Source: a virus
Length of the DNA: 43,921 nucleotides
Direction: 5' to 3' (one strand)
Virus record (IMG/VR): IMGVR_UViG_3300046517_002700
Coordinates: 1 to 43,921 of that record
The notes beneath the pieces were generated by a model. It saw only the letters and a list, made by a program, of their open reading frames with translations. It searched no databases and was not told the DNA's origin. This document shows positions 15,908-25,833 of this stretch, piece by piece. The first letter of the stretch is position 1. Every line of letters begins with the position of its first letter. A program made the translations under genes and the position numbers.

Positions 15908-18235
15908 CTAGAAGAGGAGGGGCGGCGGGTTCATCGGCGCTTCCGCGTCCTTCAACAGCGACGGATCCACGCCCATCTCCTTCAGGCGGGCCTCAACCTT
16001 GTCGCGCGACGCGCCCTGCGCGAGTGCGGCCTTCGCATCTTTCACCGCGCGTCCCTTCGCGTCATTCGCGGCGCCCCCTGGCGTGGCTCCCGGCGCCGGC
16101 TGGCCGCCCGCGTCCGGCGACGTGCGTGCAATCTCGGCTGCTGCGTCGCGCACGGCGTCCTTCGAGGACGGCAGGAAACTCGCCACCTTCTTCGGGTCCA
16201 GCATGTAGTCGGGCTTGCCCGGCGTGATGAGGTCGCGCGGATCCTTGCCCGCCTTGCGGTACTCGTCCACCTTTGCGCCGAGCTCGCTCGAGAAGCGGAA
16301 TGCCGCTTCCTCGGCCACCTCGGGACTGATCGAGCCGAGGAGGCTGCGCGTCAGCATCAACCGACCGACCGAGCGCGCGTGCTGGACGTCGGTCTGGAAG
16401 TCGCGGCCCTCGGGGTTCTGGATTTTCTTCAACTCGTCGACCAGCGTGGTGTGGCCCTGCGGCGTGAGCCCCTTCGCGATATAGGGCGTGAGCTGTGTGG
16501 CCTGCGTGATGGCGTCCGGATCATCGGATGGCAGGTACATGCGCCGGAAGAGGTCGCTCACCAGGCGCGCGTTGATCTGCGCGGGCCTGCCCTCGGCGGC
16601 GAGTTGGTTCTGCTGCAGCGCATGCACGATCCCGGCCTGCGCCGGGCCGTCGAGCCGCGACCAGGCGAGGGTCGCCTCCGGCGTCGCGAGTAGATCGCCC
16701 ATCGTGAGCGGCTTGGTGCCGTCGCCGGACTTGTCCAGGCCGTAGAGCCGCGTGAGGAGCGTGTCGTGCGCCTGCGTCTGCACCGCCTGCTGTGCCGCCG
16801 CGATGGTCGCCACCCGGCCCTTCACCTCGGTGATGAGGTGATCGCGAAACGTGGGATCGCCCGGGTGCAGGCGCTCGGCCTCGCGCTCGGCGGCGGAAAT
16901 CCACGTCGGCAACATGGCGCGCGTGTCGTGCGCCTGCGTGGGTGTCATGGCATCGGACGTGACGCTCCCCGAAGGGGGCGCGGTCGCCCCAGCGCTCGCG
17001 CCCACATTCGCCACGTAGTCGCGCGTTTCCTTGAACGGGATCTTCGCCGCGAAGTCGGCATCGCTGATGGCACCCGAGTTCGGATCGCCGATGCTCCCGA
17101 TCCACTGGTCGACCCTGCCGGGGCCGGCGTTGTAGGCCGCGAGCGCCAGCGTCCGATTGCCGCCATAGCGGTCGAGCATCATCTGCATGTATTGCGTGCC
17201 GAGTTGCTCGTTGTACGCGGGGTCGGCTCGCACGCGGTCCATGTCGAGCGGCACGCCGAGGCTCTTCGCCGCGTCGGCTGCGGCGTCGGGCATCAACTGC
17301 ATCACGCCCACGGCGCCCTTCGGCGACACCGCCGCCTGGTTGCCGCCGCTTTCCACCTTCTTCATGGCGCCGATCAACTCCGGCGTGGCGGTCGCCGTCG
17401 TGGCCGAAGCCGTGCCCGCCTCGGCGCCCGTCGTTGGCGCGGTCGACGGCAGCGGCGCGGACATCACCGTATCGGCCGCCTTCTTCATCTCGTACGGCAG
17501 CGCCGCGCTCGCCGCCCAATGCAGGATGCGAGCGCGCACGATCGGGTCGATGTGGATGCCGTACTGCGGGTCGTTCTTCAGCCGGCTGTACGTCGTTCCC
17601 GGGTCGTCGCCCATGTCGCGCGTGACGAGCGCTTCCTCGTAGTTGCGCTGGAACTGCGTTTCCAGCCGCGTCGCATGTTCCTCGGTGATCCAGCGCGCGG
17701 CGCGCGTCTCCCCGATGGCGATCTTCGCCTGGTTCCCGATCACGTCGCGCTCGAGGTCCGTCTTCGCGGTCGCGGCCTGCTGCGCGATGGTCTGCAGGTT
17801 CGTTTCGAGTTGTCCCGCGTGGTAGTCGGCCTCCTGCTTGGCGGCGAATTGCGTGACGCCGAGTTGCTTCGCGACGGCGAGCTTCTGGTACTCGCGCTGG
17901 AACACCTGCCGCACGACGGGATCGGTGATCTGGCCGGCGCTGTCCTGCCCGATCTGGGCGGCCACCTTGCCGAAGCGCTGCGGCACGGTCTTGAAGTCCG
18001 GATCCCGCTGGAAGCCGATTTCCTGCTCGCCCAGCGCTTGCGTGGCACCCGAGAGCGCGTCGGTCAAGTCGGTCGCTCGGCGCGCTTCCGTGAGGTGCGC
18101 GTCGATCTGGTTGATGGCGTCGCCCACGCCGGCCAGCGCGTGCGCCGGAGCGCTCATGTCTATCGGCACCACGCCGAGCTGCGGTGTCGGCGACGGCCGC
18201 TGGCCGAGGTCGTCGAGGGTGGGTAGCCGCGGCAT
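15908..18235 (-). CDS. Internal virion protein with lytic transglycosylase domain (gp15 position)
   Basis: 775 residues; ATG 18235 directly abuts the upstream TAA. Residues about 50-250 are helical. Residues about 285-412 form an SLT-type lytic transglycosylase: [10 protein letters not shown] with catalytic E295, [10 protein letters not shown] and [13 protein letters not shown]. The rest is helical with an Ala/Gly/Pro-rich region near 720. The domain cleaves peptidoglycan; in short-tailed phages it is carried in ejected proteins to pass the cell wall during DNA entry. In T7 the equivalent activity sits in gp16, so here it has moved to the middle ejection protein. Confidence 0.88.
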   Translation of the reverse strand: MPRLPTLDDLGQRPSPTPQLGVVPIDMSAPAHALAGVGDAINQIDAHLTEARRATDLTDALSGATQALGEQEIGFQRDPDFKTVPQRFGKVAAQIGQDSAGQITDPVVRQVFQREYQKLAVAKQLGVTQFAAKQEADYHAGQLETNLQTIAQQAATAKTDLERDVIGNQAKIAIGETRAARWITEEHATRLETQFQRNYEEALVTRDMGDDPGTTYSRLKNDPQYGIHIDPIVRARILHWAASAALPYEMKKAADTVMSAPLPSTAPTTGAEAGTASATTATATPELIGAMKKVESGGNQAAVSPKGAVGVMQLMPDAAADAAKSLGVPLDMDRVRADPAYNEQLGTQYMQMMLDRYGGNRTLALAAYNAGPGRVDQWIGSIGDPNSGAISDADFAAKIPFKETRDYVANVGASAGATAPPSGSVTSDAMTPTQAHDTRAMLPTWISAAEREAERLHPGDPTFRDHLITEVKGRVATIAAAQQAVQTQAHDTLLTRLYGLDKSGDGTKPLTMGDLLATPEATLAWSRLDGPAQAGIVHALQQNQLAAEGRPAQINARLVSDLFRRMYLPSDDPDAITQATQLTPYIAKGLTPQGHTTLVDELKKIQNPEGRDFQTDVQHARSVGRLMLTRSLLGSISPEVAEEAAFRFSSELGAKVDEYRKAGKDPRDLITPGKPDYMLDPKKVASFLPSSKDAVRDAAAEIARTSPDAGGQPAPGATPGGAANDAKGRAVKDAKAALAQGASRDKVEARLKEMGVDPSLLKDAEAPMNPPPLLF

Positions 18236-18799
18236 TTAACTCATGCCCCAGGTGGACGGATCGAAGTAGGGCTCCACGCCGCCCACGTCAGACGATCCGA
18301 GGACAGCGCCCTTATTCGGGCCGCCATACTTGTCGAGCAGTGTCGCGCCACCCTTGAGGACCGAACCCGCCGCGCCGATGAAGCCCGCGCGTTCGGCGAG
18401 CGTGCCCTGGTAGCGCGCCACGTCCGCACGCTGGCGCAGCGCCCGCGCCTGGTCACTGCCCTCGTAGAGCGCCAGCTGCGAGCGGTAGGCGCCCTCGCCT
18501 GCGATGCGGCTTATCACGTCTGTCACCGTGGGGTCCGAGGCGCCACCGCCGCTCGCCGCGGCGTTCGCGAGTGCTTTGGACTGCAGGATGTTCGAGCGGC
18601 GCGTCACATCGGCGGCCGTGCGCTGGGAGGCGGCTTCCGCCTGGCCCGCCGCCATGTCGCCCTGCGCCCCCATGAACTGCCCGGCGCGGCGCGCGGCGAT
18701 GCCGGAGCCGATCTGCGAGCCCGCCGAGAGGACAGTCCCCGCCGCCGTCATCCCCGGCGACGATCCGAACTTGCGCACCGTGCCGGCTAGGTCGTCCAT
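18236..18799 (-). CDS. Internal virion protein, gp14-like
   Basis: 187 residues from ATG 18799, preceded by AGGAAGGGGG. The sequence is Ala/Gly-rich with a long helical middle (QRTAADVTRRSNILQSKALA) and a C-terminus with GFIGAAGSVLKGGATLL, which could enter a membrane. Size, composition and place before the gp15- and gp16-like genes match T7 gp14, the first protein to leave the virion and form an outer-membrane pore. Assigned by gene order and size, not by clear sequence identity. Confidence 0.65.
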   Translation of the reverse strand: MDDLAGTVRKFGSSPGMTAAGTVLSAGSQIGSGIAARRAGQFMGAQGDMAAGQAEAASQRTAADVTRRSNILQSKALANAAASGGGASDPTVTDVISRIAGEGAYRSQLALYEGSDQARALRQRADVARYQGTLAERAGFIGAAGSVLKGGATLLDKYGGPNKGAVLGSSDVGGVEPYFDPSTWGMS

Positions 18800-19140
18800 G
18801 CGTACACCCCCTTCCTGATCTCGCGGAAGCCGAGATGCTCGAGGAACCGCGGCGCTGCTTCCACGCACTCGTCGGCCACGGCAAACACCGGCATGCCCAG
18901 CGCGCCCCACGCTTGCATGAGTTGCCTTGCCATGCGCAGCCCCGTCTTCCGGTAGCGCTCGCGCATCATCGGCTTCACCGACGCGAACGCGATGTACCGC
19001 TTGCCGTCGCAATGCACGCCAGCGATGCAAAGTGGCTCGCCGTCCAGCACCGCGGCGAGCGCGCGCACCGTATGGCGCAGCGGCTTGCCCGTGAACTGCG
19101 CAAACATTTCAGCGGTGGCCGGCATGATGACGGGGCTCAC
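18787..19140 (-). CDS. gp13-like GNAT-fold protein
   Basis: 117 residues from GTG 19140, which overlaps the tail-tube-B stop (GTGA); an ATG at 19125 is an alternative. The middle (ERYRKTGLRMARQLMQ) and end (PRFLEHLGFREI) have the pattern of the GNAT acetyltransferase fold, as in T7 gp13-type proteins. It sits exactly between tail tube B and the gp14-like gene, the gp13 slot. Probably an assembly factor; catalytic activity is doubtful because the usual acetyl-CoA loop is not obvious. Confidence 0.6.
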   Translation of the reverse strand: MSPVIMPATAEMFAQFTGKPLRHTVRALAAVLDGEPLCIAGVHCDGKRYIAFASVKPMMRERYRKTGLRMARQLMQAWGALGMPVFAVADECVEAAPRFLEHLGFREIRKGVYAWTT

Positions 19141-22100
19141 GATTTCACGTTCTCCTCGAGCGCCATCACCACGGCGAGCAGCGTGCACGGACGCGGCGCT
19201 TCCGCTTCCAGCCACAGGCGGTTGTCGGTCGCCCATTCGCCAGGGAACTCGAAGAGGTCCGCGTCGTAGCCTTCGTAGATCGTGTCGACGGACTGCACGG
19301 CACCCGCCTCCACGAGCGGGAGCGCGTCCAGCACCGCCGGCGGCGCCCCGTTGGAATTGCCGTAGCGCAGCGATCGGATGTGCGTGTCCTGCAGGATCAC
19401 GCCCAACTGCGAGATGCGCCGGCGCGTCGTGAGCGGCGCGTTCTCGCCCGCCTGGAGGCCCAGCTTCGTCGACACCCACGTGGCCTTGTACGGCAAGCCC
19501 ACCACGGCGCGCGAGACGGCCACGGGCAGCCCGATGCTGCCGCCCGCCACGGTGTAGCGCGTCTGCACGCCCTGGTCGTCCGTGGGGCTCAGGTCGCGCC
19601 CATCGGCCCACACCACCACCTCGCGGCCCTCGAGGTGATTCAGCCCCGAGATGGTGTCGAGCGTGGACGACGAGGTTTCGGTGAGCACCGTGACGGACGC
19701 GCTCACGCTCCCGGGAACGCCGCGCGCGTTGCCCGGCGGCACGACCGACAGGAGCTCGTTGCTCACGGTCACGATGGGGGCCGAGGTATAGCCCGAGCCT
19801 GGACTCAGGAGGTGCGCGTCGGCGAGCCCCCAGCACGGCATGATCGAGGCGCCGAAGCCCGTGCCCCCCGTGACATTCACCGCGACACTCGGATAGAAGC
19901 CTGCGACGGCCGTGTACTCGCCCGGGTCCACGATGATGACGTTGAAGCCGCCGTTGATCTGGCCGCTGCCGAAGACACTCAGCACTTCGATCTGCGCCGG
20001 GCGCGTGAAGGCGCCCCCATCGAGCGTGAGCACGTCGCCGCGCGAGTAGCCGCTGCCGAGCGTGTTGAGCGTGAGCGCCACGAGCTGAAGGCCCACGGTC
20101 GCCGCCGCACCCGAACCGCTTCCGCCCGCGAAGGTGAGCGTAGGCGGATTCGTGTAGCCCGCGCCCGCGAGCACCGAGAGCGAGGAGACGAAGCCCGATG
20201 ACACCGCGGACGTGGCGCCCTCGCTCACGATGAAGGAATCGGCCTGCTTGTTCACCACGCCGCCGCGGCACTCGGATTCGAGCGCCCACTTCTCGAGGTA
20301 GTGGCCGGTGAGGATGGCCGTGCCGATTGCGGCCGCGATGGCAGCACCCACGCCGTCACCGGTCACGCGCACGACCGGGGCCGACGTGTAGCCGCTGCCG
20401 CTACTCGCTACCGTCGCGGTTCCCACGCCCCAGGTCGCGTTCACGGTGAAGCCCGCGCCGCTGCCGCCCGTGACTGCCACGGCATTCGGCGGCACGACCG
20501 CGTAGGCTCCGCCGTTGGCGATCGTGACCGTGAGCACCCCGCCCACGCCGTTCACCGTGGCCACCGCAAGCCGCGCCGGGACCGCGGCGGTGCCACCCAC
20601 GACCGTGAGCGCGTCGCCCGGCACGTAGCCGGTACCGGCGGCACCCGCCGCGGCCACGACCACCTGAAGCGTGCAGGTGCCCGAAGCGTTGTCGCCATCG
20701 CCGCCCTCGAAGGTGATGGCCGGCGGATGCGTGTAGCCCGAGCCCGGAGCCGTCACCGAGAGGTCGGTCACGCCCGTGTTGCCGAGCACGCGCTGCACCA
20801 CGTAGTAGACGCTATCCTCCGCGACGCCACTCGGGCCCGGCAGCGTGACCACCTCCTCGATGACCCCGCTGGTGATGACTTCCTGCCAGGACAGCACGTT
20901 CTCCACGCGGTCGATCACGGCGAGCGCCACGGTGCCGTTCGAGCGCAGGCAGTGGATGCGCGTATCCGGCTGGCGCTGCACGGCCACCGACACGATGCCG
21001 GGCAGGCCCATCTCCGGGGTGAGCGTCGTGAGATCGGTGGCACCGTAGTCGAAGGCCTGCGAGTCGAAGGCGAGCTCGTACACGCGGCTGCCGCCGCGCT
21101 GGATGAAGATGCCGCGGCTGTCGATCTTCACGGCCGGCACGGGTGCCGAGCCCAGCGTCGACGCGGCCTTCAGGTTGAAATTCGTGGGCGAGAGCGGCTC
21201 GTCGAACGTGGTGGAGCGGATCGAGATCTCCGAACCCTCGGCGCCCAGGAGCAGCCGCTGCATCGGCAGCAGCCAGTTCATGTTGTCGATGGGGCCGCTG
21301 CCGATGGTGCGATTGATGGGCCCCGCGTCGCCTTCCAGGTCCTCGTCGAAGCTGTCGAAGGCGTCCGACACCGAGCCCCAGATTTTCTTGCCGGCCCACC
21401 AGAGCCGTCCCTCGTAGAGCGTCACCGCCGTGGGCCAGCCGCGGCGATCGGACCACTCGCTTTCCGACCAGAATTCCGACGGGTCCGTGCCGCCGAAATT
21501 CTTGAGCACCTCGGCGTCCACCGAGGTCGGGTTGGAATAGAGCGTCACGCGCGCGATGCCGGTGATGCTGCCCAGCGTGTAGGTGATCGTGCAGGTGGCA
21601 AGTCCGGAGCCGTAGTCGCCCGACTTGAAGCCCAGGCGGTAGAAGACGATCTGGTTGTCGAGGTGGTCGTTGTCGCTTTCGTCGGCGTTATCGGTGCGGG
21701 TCGCCACATCCTCCCAGAAGCCCACGGCGCCGATGGAGCGCTGCAGTGTCACGGTCCCGGTCCAGGTGCCCGCGATCGTCCAGGCGAAACGCCGTGCCTC
21801 GCCTACACCCGTCACCTGCACCGGATCGGTGAAGCTGTTCTCCGTGGTGAGGTCCGCGGTCGTGCGCTGCCCTGTCGAGCGGATCTTGAAGAGCGTGCCC
21901 ACCTGCGTCGGCTTGAAGAGCGCCTTGGATGCGGTGAGCTGCACGTTGCCGGTCATGGCGCTCGGCGCGATCGTGACGGGGCCCAGGTTCTCGACGCGGA
22001 AGGGCCCGTTGTCGGACTGGTACAGCACCACGGACCAGGAGCGCTTCGCGCGCCGCTCGATCCTGCGCTGCTGGATGTTCTGGCACGCGCAGAAGATCAC

Positions 22101-22865
22101 GTCGGCCGACTGGTCCGTGCGGATCCTGCGCAGGTCGTTCGAGGACCACGGCGTCGGGAGTGTCACCGCACCCGGCCCCTCGATGGCGCAGGATGCCACG
22201 AGCACCATGCGCGCGAGCCGGCTGCGGAAGCGGATGAAGAAGTCGGTGAACGGCGTGAAGTTGAGGCTGTGCGTGCCGGTCGCGAGGTCCGACTCGGCCA
22301 CGTAGTCGTCGCCGCCCGAGGTGGATCCGACCATGAAGGTGACGGGCCCGCGCTCGATCACGACGCGCAGCGCATGCTCGATGCCCGCGTTCACGGGTGT
22401 CACCCTCTGCTCCATGATGGCCGCGGCCGTGCCGTTGCCAACCAGCTTCGCGAGGCCCCCGAATTCCCACGTGGTCGCGGTCCCCGGCTCGTCGAGGAGG
22501 GTCCAGCCGGCGAGGTCCAGGTCGAAGGACGCGTTGTTCACGGCGGTGGACACGGCCGGCCGCGACAGCAGCGCATCGTCGATCCACAGGCGCATCGTGT
22601 GGTCGGTGAGCTCGACGAGCGCCGTGTCGTTCGTGGAAAAGACGAAGGGCAGCATGCGCGGCGCGGAGCTCATGCCGCCGAGGTGCTCCATGCCGGGGCG
22701 CAGCATCATGGAGCCCAGCACGCGCGGCATCCAGTTCTTCATCTGCTCGGCCGAGAAGGCCGTGCGCTTCAGGTCCAGGCGTGCCAGCGCCAGCCGCGAG
22801 ATGATCCCGCGGTTGAAGTGGTAGATGGCCGAGTTCTGCCGGACCGAGAGCTTCTGGTCCATCAC
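19137..22865 (-). CDS. Tail tubular protein B (gp12-like) with two inserted glycine-rich repeat blocks
   Basis: 1242 residues, GTG 22865 (or the next codon, ATG). The gp12-like core is clear: RQNSAIYHFNRG near the start, GWPTAVTLYEGRLWWAG near 477-492, YYVVQR at 687-692, YLEKWALESECRGG at 856-869 and TISGLNHLEGREVVVWADG at 1071-1089. Residues about 700-850 and 886-1060 interrupt this core with GSGYTxxP-type repeats (at 708, 823, 901 and 1023). Related proteins are usually 700-850 residues. It forms the lower tail tube that binds the spikes. The insertions may add surface beta-domains. Confidence 0.82.
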   Translation of the reverse strand: MMDQKLSVRQNSAIYHFNRGIISRLALARLDLKRTAFSAEQMKNWMPRVLGSMMLRPGMEHLGGMSSAPRMLPFVFSTNDTALVELTDHTMRLWIDDALLSRPAVSTAVNNASFDLDLAGWTLLDEPGTATTWEFGGLAKLVGNGTAAAIMEQRVTPVNAGIEHALRVVIERGPVTFMVGSTSGGDDYVAESDLATGTHSLNFTPFTDFFIRFRSRLARMVLVASCAIEGPGAVTLPTPWSSNDLRRIRTDQSADVIFCACQNIQQRRIERRAKRSWSVVLYQSDNGPFRVENLGPVTIAPSAMTGNVQLTASKALFKPTQVGTLFKIRSTGQRTTADLTTENSFTDPVQVTGVGEARRFAWTIAGTWTGTVTLQRSIGAVGFWEDVATRTDNADESDNDHLDNQIVFYRLGFKSGDYGSGLATCTITYTLGSITGIARVTLYSNPTSVDAEVLKNFGGTDPSEFWSESEWSDRRGWPTAVTLYEGRLWWAGKKIWGSVSDAFDSFDEDLEGDAGPINRTIGSGPIDNMNWLLPMQRLLLGAEGSEISIRSTTFDEPLSPTNFNLKAASTLGSAPVPAVKIDSRGIFIQRGGSRVYELAFDSQAFDYGATDLTTLTPEMGLPGIVSVAVQRQPDTRIHCLRSNGTVALAVIDRVENVLSWQEVITSGVIEEVVTLPGPSGVAEDSVYYVVQRVLGNTGVTDLSVTAPGSGYTHPPAITFEGGDGDNASGTCTLQVVVAAAGAAGTGYVPGDALTVVGGTAAVPARLAVATVNGVGGVLTVTIANGGAYAVVPPNAVAVTGGSGAGFTVNATWGVGTATVASSGSGYTSAPVVRVTGDGVGAAIAAAIGTAILTGHYLEKWALESECRGGVVNKQADSFIVSEGATSAVSSGFVSSLSVLAGAGYTNPPTLTFAGGSGSGAAATVGLQLVALTLNTLGSGYSRGDVLTLDGGAFTRPAQIEVLSVFGSGQINGGFNVIIVDPGEYTAVAGFYPSVAVNVTGGTGFGASIMPCWGLADAHLLSPGSGYTSAPIVTVSNELLSVVPPGNARGVPGSVSASVTVLTETSSSTLDTISGLNHLEGREVVVWADGRDLSPTDDQGVQTRYTVAGGSIGLPVAVSRAVVGLPYKATWVSTKLGLQAGENAPLTTRRRISQLGVILQDTHIRSLRYGNSNGAPPAVLDALPLVEAGAVQSVDTIYEGYDADLFEFPGEWATDNRLWLEAEAPRPCTLLAVVMALEENVKS

Positions 22866-22866
22866 G

Positions 22867-23946
22867 TCAGCCGATCAGCGAGCCGCTATTGCCCCGGTCG
22901 AAGCGCGTGCGGCGGCCGCGACGCGAAAGCGTCCACGTGCCCGGGGGTGCAAAGCGCGTGGGCCCGTTCTGCGCATCCTTCGAGAGCGCATCGGTGAGCG
23001 CGAGATCCATCATCTTCTTCGCCCGCGCGATGCGGTGCTCGTCGCCCGTGTCCACGGCGATGTCGTACATGCGCCGCGCCGTGACGGCCATCTGGAACGA
23101 TTGCGGCCAGCGGTTGATGTTGTTGCCGTACTCCGGGTCGTTCGAGACGTACTTCACGTAGATCGTGTCGAGGTCGCCCTGCCATTTGCCGCCCTCGTCC
23201 ACGTAGTTGAGGAGCGGCGTCTTGAAGTACTCGTCGCTGCAGAGCGCGGCCGTGCGCACCCAATCGGGGGGCTTCACGTACTGCCGCTGCATGCCGAAGA
23301 CATGGACGAACGTCGGGTCGAAGTCGATCTTCACCGAGCGGATGGCGAAGTTCCACTGGCCCTGCTCGAGCACCCATTGGAGTGCCGTCGCGTTCTCGTC
23401 GCGCTCGTGCAGGCTGCGCGCGTTGACGAGTGCCGCCTGCAGCGCCTTTTGCAGCTCATCGCGCTTCTCCTTGTCCTGCGTGAGCTTGGTCGCGATCTCG
23501 GAGGCAAGGTACGCGGTCACGAGGCGCTGGAACGTGCTCGGCCACTTGCCGAAATCCATCCCGTAGTCGTCGGCGTTCGAGACATAGCGCACGAAGATCG
23601 TGTCCAGGTCCGCGAACCAGAACCCGGCCTCGTCGACGTACTGGTGCAGCTTCACGCGGAACTGCGGATCCTCCGCGACCAGGAGCGTGCTGAGCCAGTC
23701 CACGGGCTTGTCGAACGCGCGCACGTAGCCGAATGGCGGCTCGACCGACGGCGAGTAGTCGAGCTGCGCCGAGCGGGTGGCGAAGTCCCACCGCCCCTGC
23801 TCGAGGCACCAGTCGACGGCGCCCGCGTCCCACGCCATGTCCAGCAGCCGGCGAGGCTCGCGCGCCTCGTCGAGCGACGCAAGCTGCCGCTCGCCCACGT
23901 CGAGGAGCGCGTTGTTGTAGAGCTGCAGCCTGGTCGGGGCGGCCAT
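22867..23946 (-). CDS. Tail tubular protein A (gp11-like), internally duplicated
   Basis: 359 residues, roughly twice T7 gp11. Residues 44-153 and 190-297 are clear repeats: LEQGRWDFATRSAQLDY against LEQGQWNFAIRSVKIDF, YVDEAGFW against YVDEGGKW, DLDTIFVRYVSN against DLDTIYVKYVSN, then KWPSTFQ against RWPQSFQ. A charged helix (156-185) joins them. Known for the family: a 12-fold ring joining portal to tail tube. The duplication could give six subunits supplying twelve domains or two stacked rings; neither can be decided here. The C-terminus ends in a basic tail. Confidence 0.8.
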   Translation of the reverse strand: MAAPTRLQLYNNALLDVGERQLASLDEAREPRRLLDMAWDAGAVDWCLEQGRWDFATRSAQLDYSPSVEPPFGYVRAFDKPVDWLSTLLVAEDPQFRVKLHQYVDEAGFWFADLDTIFVRYVSNADDYGMDFGKWPSTFQRLVTAYLASEIATKLTQDKEKRDELQKALQAALVNARSLHERDENATALQWVLEQGQWNFAIRSVKIDFDPTFVHVFGMQRQYVKPPDWVRTAALCSDEYFKTPLLNYVDEGGKWQGDLDTIYVKYVSNDPEYGNNINRWPQSFQMAVTARRMYDIAVDTGDEHRIARAKKMMDLALTDALSKDAQNGPTRFAPPGTWTLSRRGRRTRFDRGNSGSLIG

Positions 23947-23947
23947 G

Positions 23948-24412
23948 TCAGGCCACCGGGGACTTCACGTGCTGTGCGAGCCACGTGTCGGCGGCGAGCT
24001 TGTCCTCGCCCTTCTCGAACACGGCCATCTTGTCCTGCTTGCGGATGACGCTCCACTTGCAGAGCGGCCCGCGCCACTTCACCTCGTAGCCGTCGAACAC
24101 CGCCGCCTGCGACATGTCGACGTCCTGCTCGGTGAGCTGCATGCAGAAGATGGTGCGCAGCTTCGTCCACGTGCGCCCGCACGAGCACACAAGGAACTTG
24201 CCGTACCAGGTGCCGTCATCGACACGCACCGTGATCTCGTCGTACACGTTGAACTGCGGCGCGAAGTGGGCGAAGAACGCGGGATCCAGCACGTCGCGCT
24301 CGGCGGTGCCCTGCTCCACCGTCACCGTGAACGATCGCGTCGCGTACTCGGACAACTGGATGCGCTTCGGGTCGAACAACTGCTTGGTGGGCGCCTGTTT
24401 GTCTTCCGGCAT
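23948..24412 (-). CDS. Hypothetical virion-operon protein
   Basis: 154 residues; AAGGAG nine bases before ATG 24412. A mixed alpha-beta sequence with CSCGRTWTK in the middle and a C-terminal helix (FEKGEDKLAADTWLAQHV). It lies between the cement-like protein and tail tube A, where head-completion or tail-adaptor proteins are found, and is separated from the capsid genes by a strong terminator. Function not recognised. Confidence 0.6.
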   Translation of the reverse strand: MPEDKQAPTKQLFDPKRIQLSEYATRSFTVTVEQGTAERDVLDPAFFAHFAPQFNVYDEITVRVDDGTWYGKFLVCSCGRTWTKLRTIFCMQLTEQDVDMSQAAVFDGYEVKWRGPLCKWSVIRKQDKMAVFEKGEDKLAADTWLAQHVKSPVA

Positions 24413-24427
24413 TGCCTGTCTCCTTGG

Positions 24428-24459
24428 AAAATCGGGGCCGGGAATGCGGCCCGGCCCCG
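24428..24459 (-). terminator. Intrinsic terminator after the capsid genes
   Basis: On the minus strand a 10-bp GC stem (24450..24459 with 24433..24442) closes a 7-base loop and is followed by ATTTT. The hairpin is strong and in the 55-base gap after the cement-like gene. It probably ends part of the transcripts, leaving capsid and cement mRNA more abundant than the tail mRNA downstream. Confidence 0.75.
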
Positions 24460-24467
24460 CTGGCGGA

Positions 24468-24824
24468 TCACGAAGACGCGATCAGCGCGTTGGCCGCGAT
24501 GTTGTAGCCCGCGGTGCTGTTGGTGGTCATCAGCATGCCGAGGCCGATGCCGACGGTGGTCGAGCCCACGGCGGTGGCCGCGGCGATCAGCATGAAATCG
24601 CCGTTGCGCATGCCGAGGAGTCGGCCATCGCTGAAGTAGCCCGCCGCCTGCAGCAGCGTCGAGCCGTCGGTCGAGGCGTAGTACCAGAGGCCCGTGCCGC
24701 CCACGTTGGGCTGGACGGTCGAGCCCACGACGGCGCCGGCGTTGACGAGGGTGCCCAGGCCGCGTACGAGCAGGATGGGCGGGTTGGCGAGCGAGGAGGC
24801 TGCCGTGGTTCCGCTGTATGCCAT
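24468..24824 (-). CDS. Putative head cement/decoration protein
   Basis: 118 residues with GAAAGGAG before the ATG. The protein is small, Gly/Ala/Thr-rich and nearly free of charge, as expected of a beta-sandwich decoration protein. BPP-1 has a small cement protein directly after the major capsid gene, and this gene occupies that place. There is no direct sequence evidence for the family. The terminator just downstream supports high-level co-expression with the capsid. Confidence 0.55.
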   Translation of the reverse strand: MAYSGTTAASSLANPPILLVRGLGTLVNAGAVVGSTVQPNVGGTGLWYYASTDGSTLLQAAGYFSDGRLLGMRNGDFMLIAAATAVGSTTVGIGLGMLMTTNSTAGYNIAANALIASS

Positions 24825-24853
24825 GTGAATCTCCTTTCGTTGCGCGCGGGTTG

Positions 24854-25702
24854 TCAGGCGTACTGCGAGCCGTCATGGGTGATGACGATGATCCCGGCGT
24901 TCTGCAGGCCCACCGCGCCCATGAAGCCCGAGACGCGCGCCCACGAGTAGTCGTTCTCCTCGTTGTAGCCGACCGGGCTTTCGAGGCCCTCGACGTCCAT
25001 CGCGTGCCCGAGCGCGGTCTGGTGGAAGAGGAACGAGCGCTCGGTCGTGCTGCCCTTGCCCGGCAGGTTCGGGTGCTCGACGATGAGCGCGTTCCTCCAC
25101 CGGTAGGCCATCGGCTTGTCGCGCCAGGAGGGCTCGTCGCTCGCATACGGGCGCACGTCCACGTACTGCGCATTCGTGAACTCGGGCGCCTGCTCGAGAT
25201 AGGCGAGGAAGCTCGGCTGGCACACGAACGAGATGCGCGAGTCCCACGGCACGGAAGCGTTGGAGAGCTTCACGCGCCCGTTCTGGAAGAGCGAGACGTT
25301 CGGGATCACGCCCGCGGCGCCGATGGACACGGTGCCCGTGTTGAGCACGGTGATGATCTGGTCGTCGATCTTGCGGTTGACGACGCCCATCGAGGTCACC
25401 TGCATGATCTCGCGCTGGTTGCCCTGGCTGGCGAAGATGTTGAAGTCGGTCTTCCTCACCAGGTCGTGCCATTCGCCGAGGACACACGGGTTCTGGTTGA
25501 GGTTGTCCGCGCGCGCCGGGATGAGGCCGTTGGTGCCGCGCGTGACCGCGACGGCGCCGCCCGAGTCGGCCACGAGGAAGACGGCCGTGTTGCCCTTGAT
25601 GACGGCTTCCGTCGTCACGAGGTCGCGCAGGAGGGTTTGCTTTGCCTCGAATCCAGCGATGAACTCTTGGCGGTATTGCGTCTGGAATGCGGTGTCGGCC
25701 AT
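24854..25702 (-). CDS. Major capsid protein
   Basis: 282 residues from ATG 25702, chosen over the upstream ATG because TAGGAG lies eight bases before it. It follows the scaffold and precedes the cement-like gene, as in BPP-1-type phages. The sequence shows a helical N-terminus (YRQEFIAGFEAKQTLL), beta-rich middle and an aromatic C-terminal part (NDYSWARVSGFMG). Size and composition fit a shell protein of the HK97-fold class; BPP-1 capsids have a permuted version of that fold. Assigned mostly by position. Confidence 0.75.
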   Translation of the reverse strand: MADTAFQTQYRQEFIAGFEAKQTLLRDLVTTEAVIKGNTAVFLVADSGGAVAVTRGTNGLIPARADNLNQNPCVLGEWHDLVRKTDFNIFASQGNQREIMQVTSMGVVNRKIDDQIITVLNTGTVSIGAAGVIPNVSLFQNGRVKLSNASVPWDSRISFVCQPSFLAYLEQAPEFTNAQYVDVRPYASDEPSWRDKPMAYRWRNALIVEHPNLPGKGSTTERSFLFHQTALGHAMDVEGLESPVGYNEENDYSWARVSGFMGAVGLQNAGIIVITHDGSQYA

Positions 25703-25833
25703 GTGTTTGGCTCCTAAACGAAACGGTTGGCATCGACCGTCGCTCGGGTTGTCCACTCACGGCGTTACCGGGTTTCCCTGTCGGGGCCAGCGAGCCTTGT
25801 CCATGGGGCCGCGCTACTGGTGCTCTGTGCTGC

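Noticed and set aside
20301-22997. An 898-codon open frame on the plus strand antisense to tail tube B
   Set aside because: Its predicted protein is His/Arg/Ala/Gly-rich with no domain, as expected of the reverse of a high-GC gene, while the minus-strand frame has clear gp12-like motifs. Similar long shadows lie opposite most virion genes.
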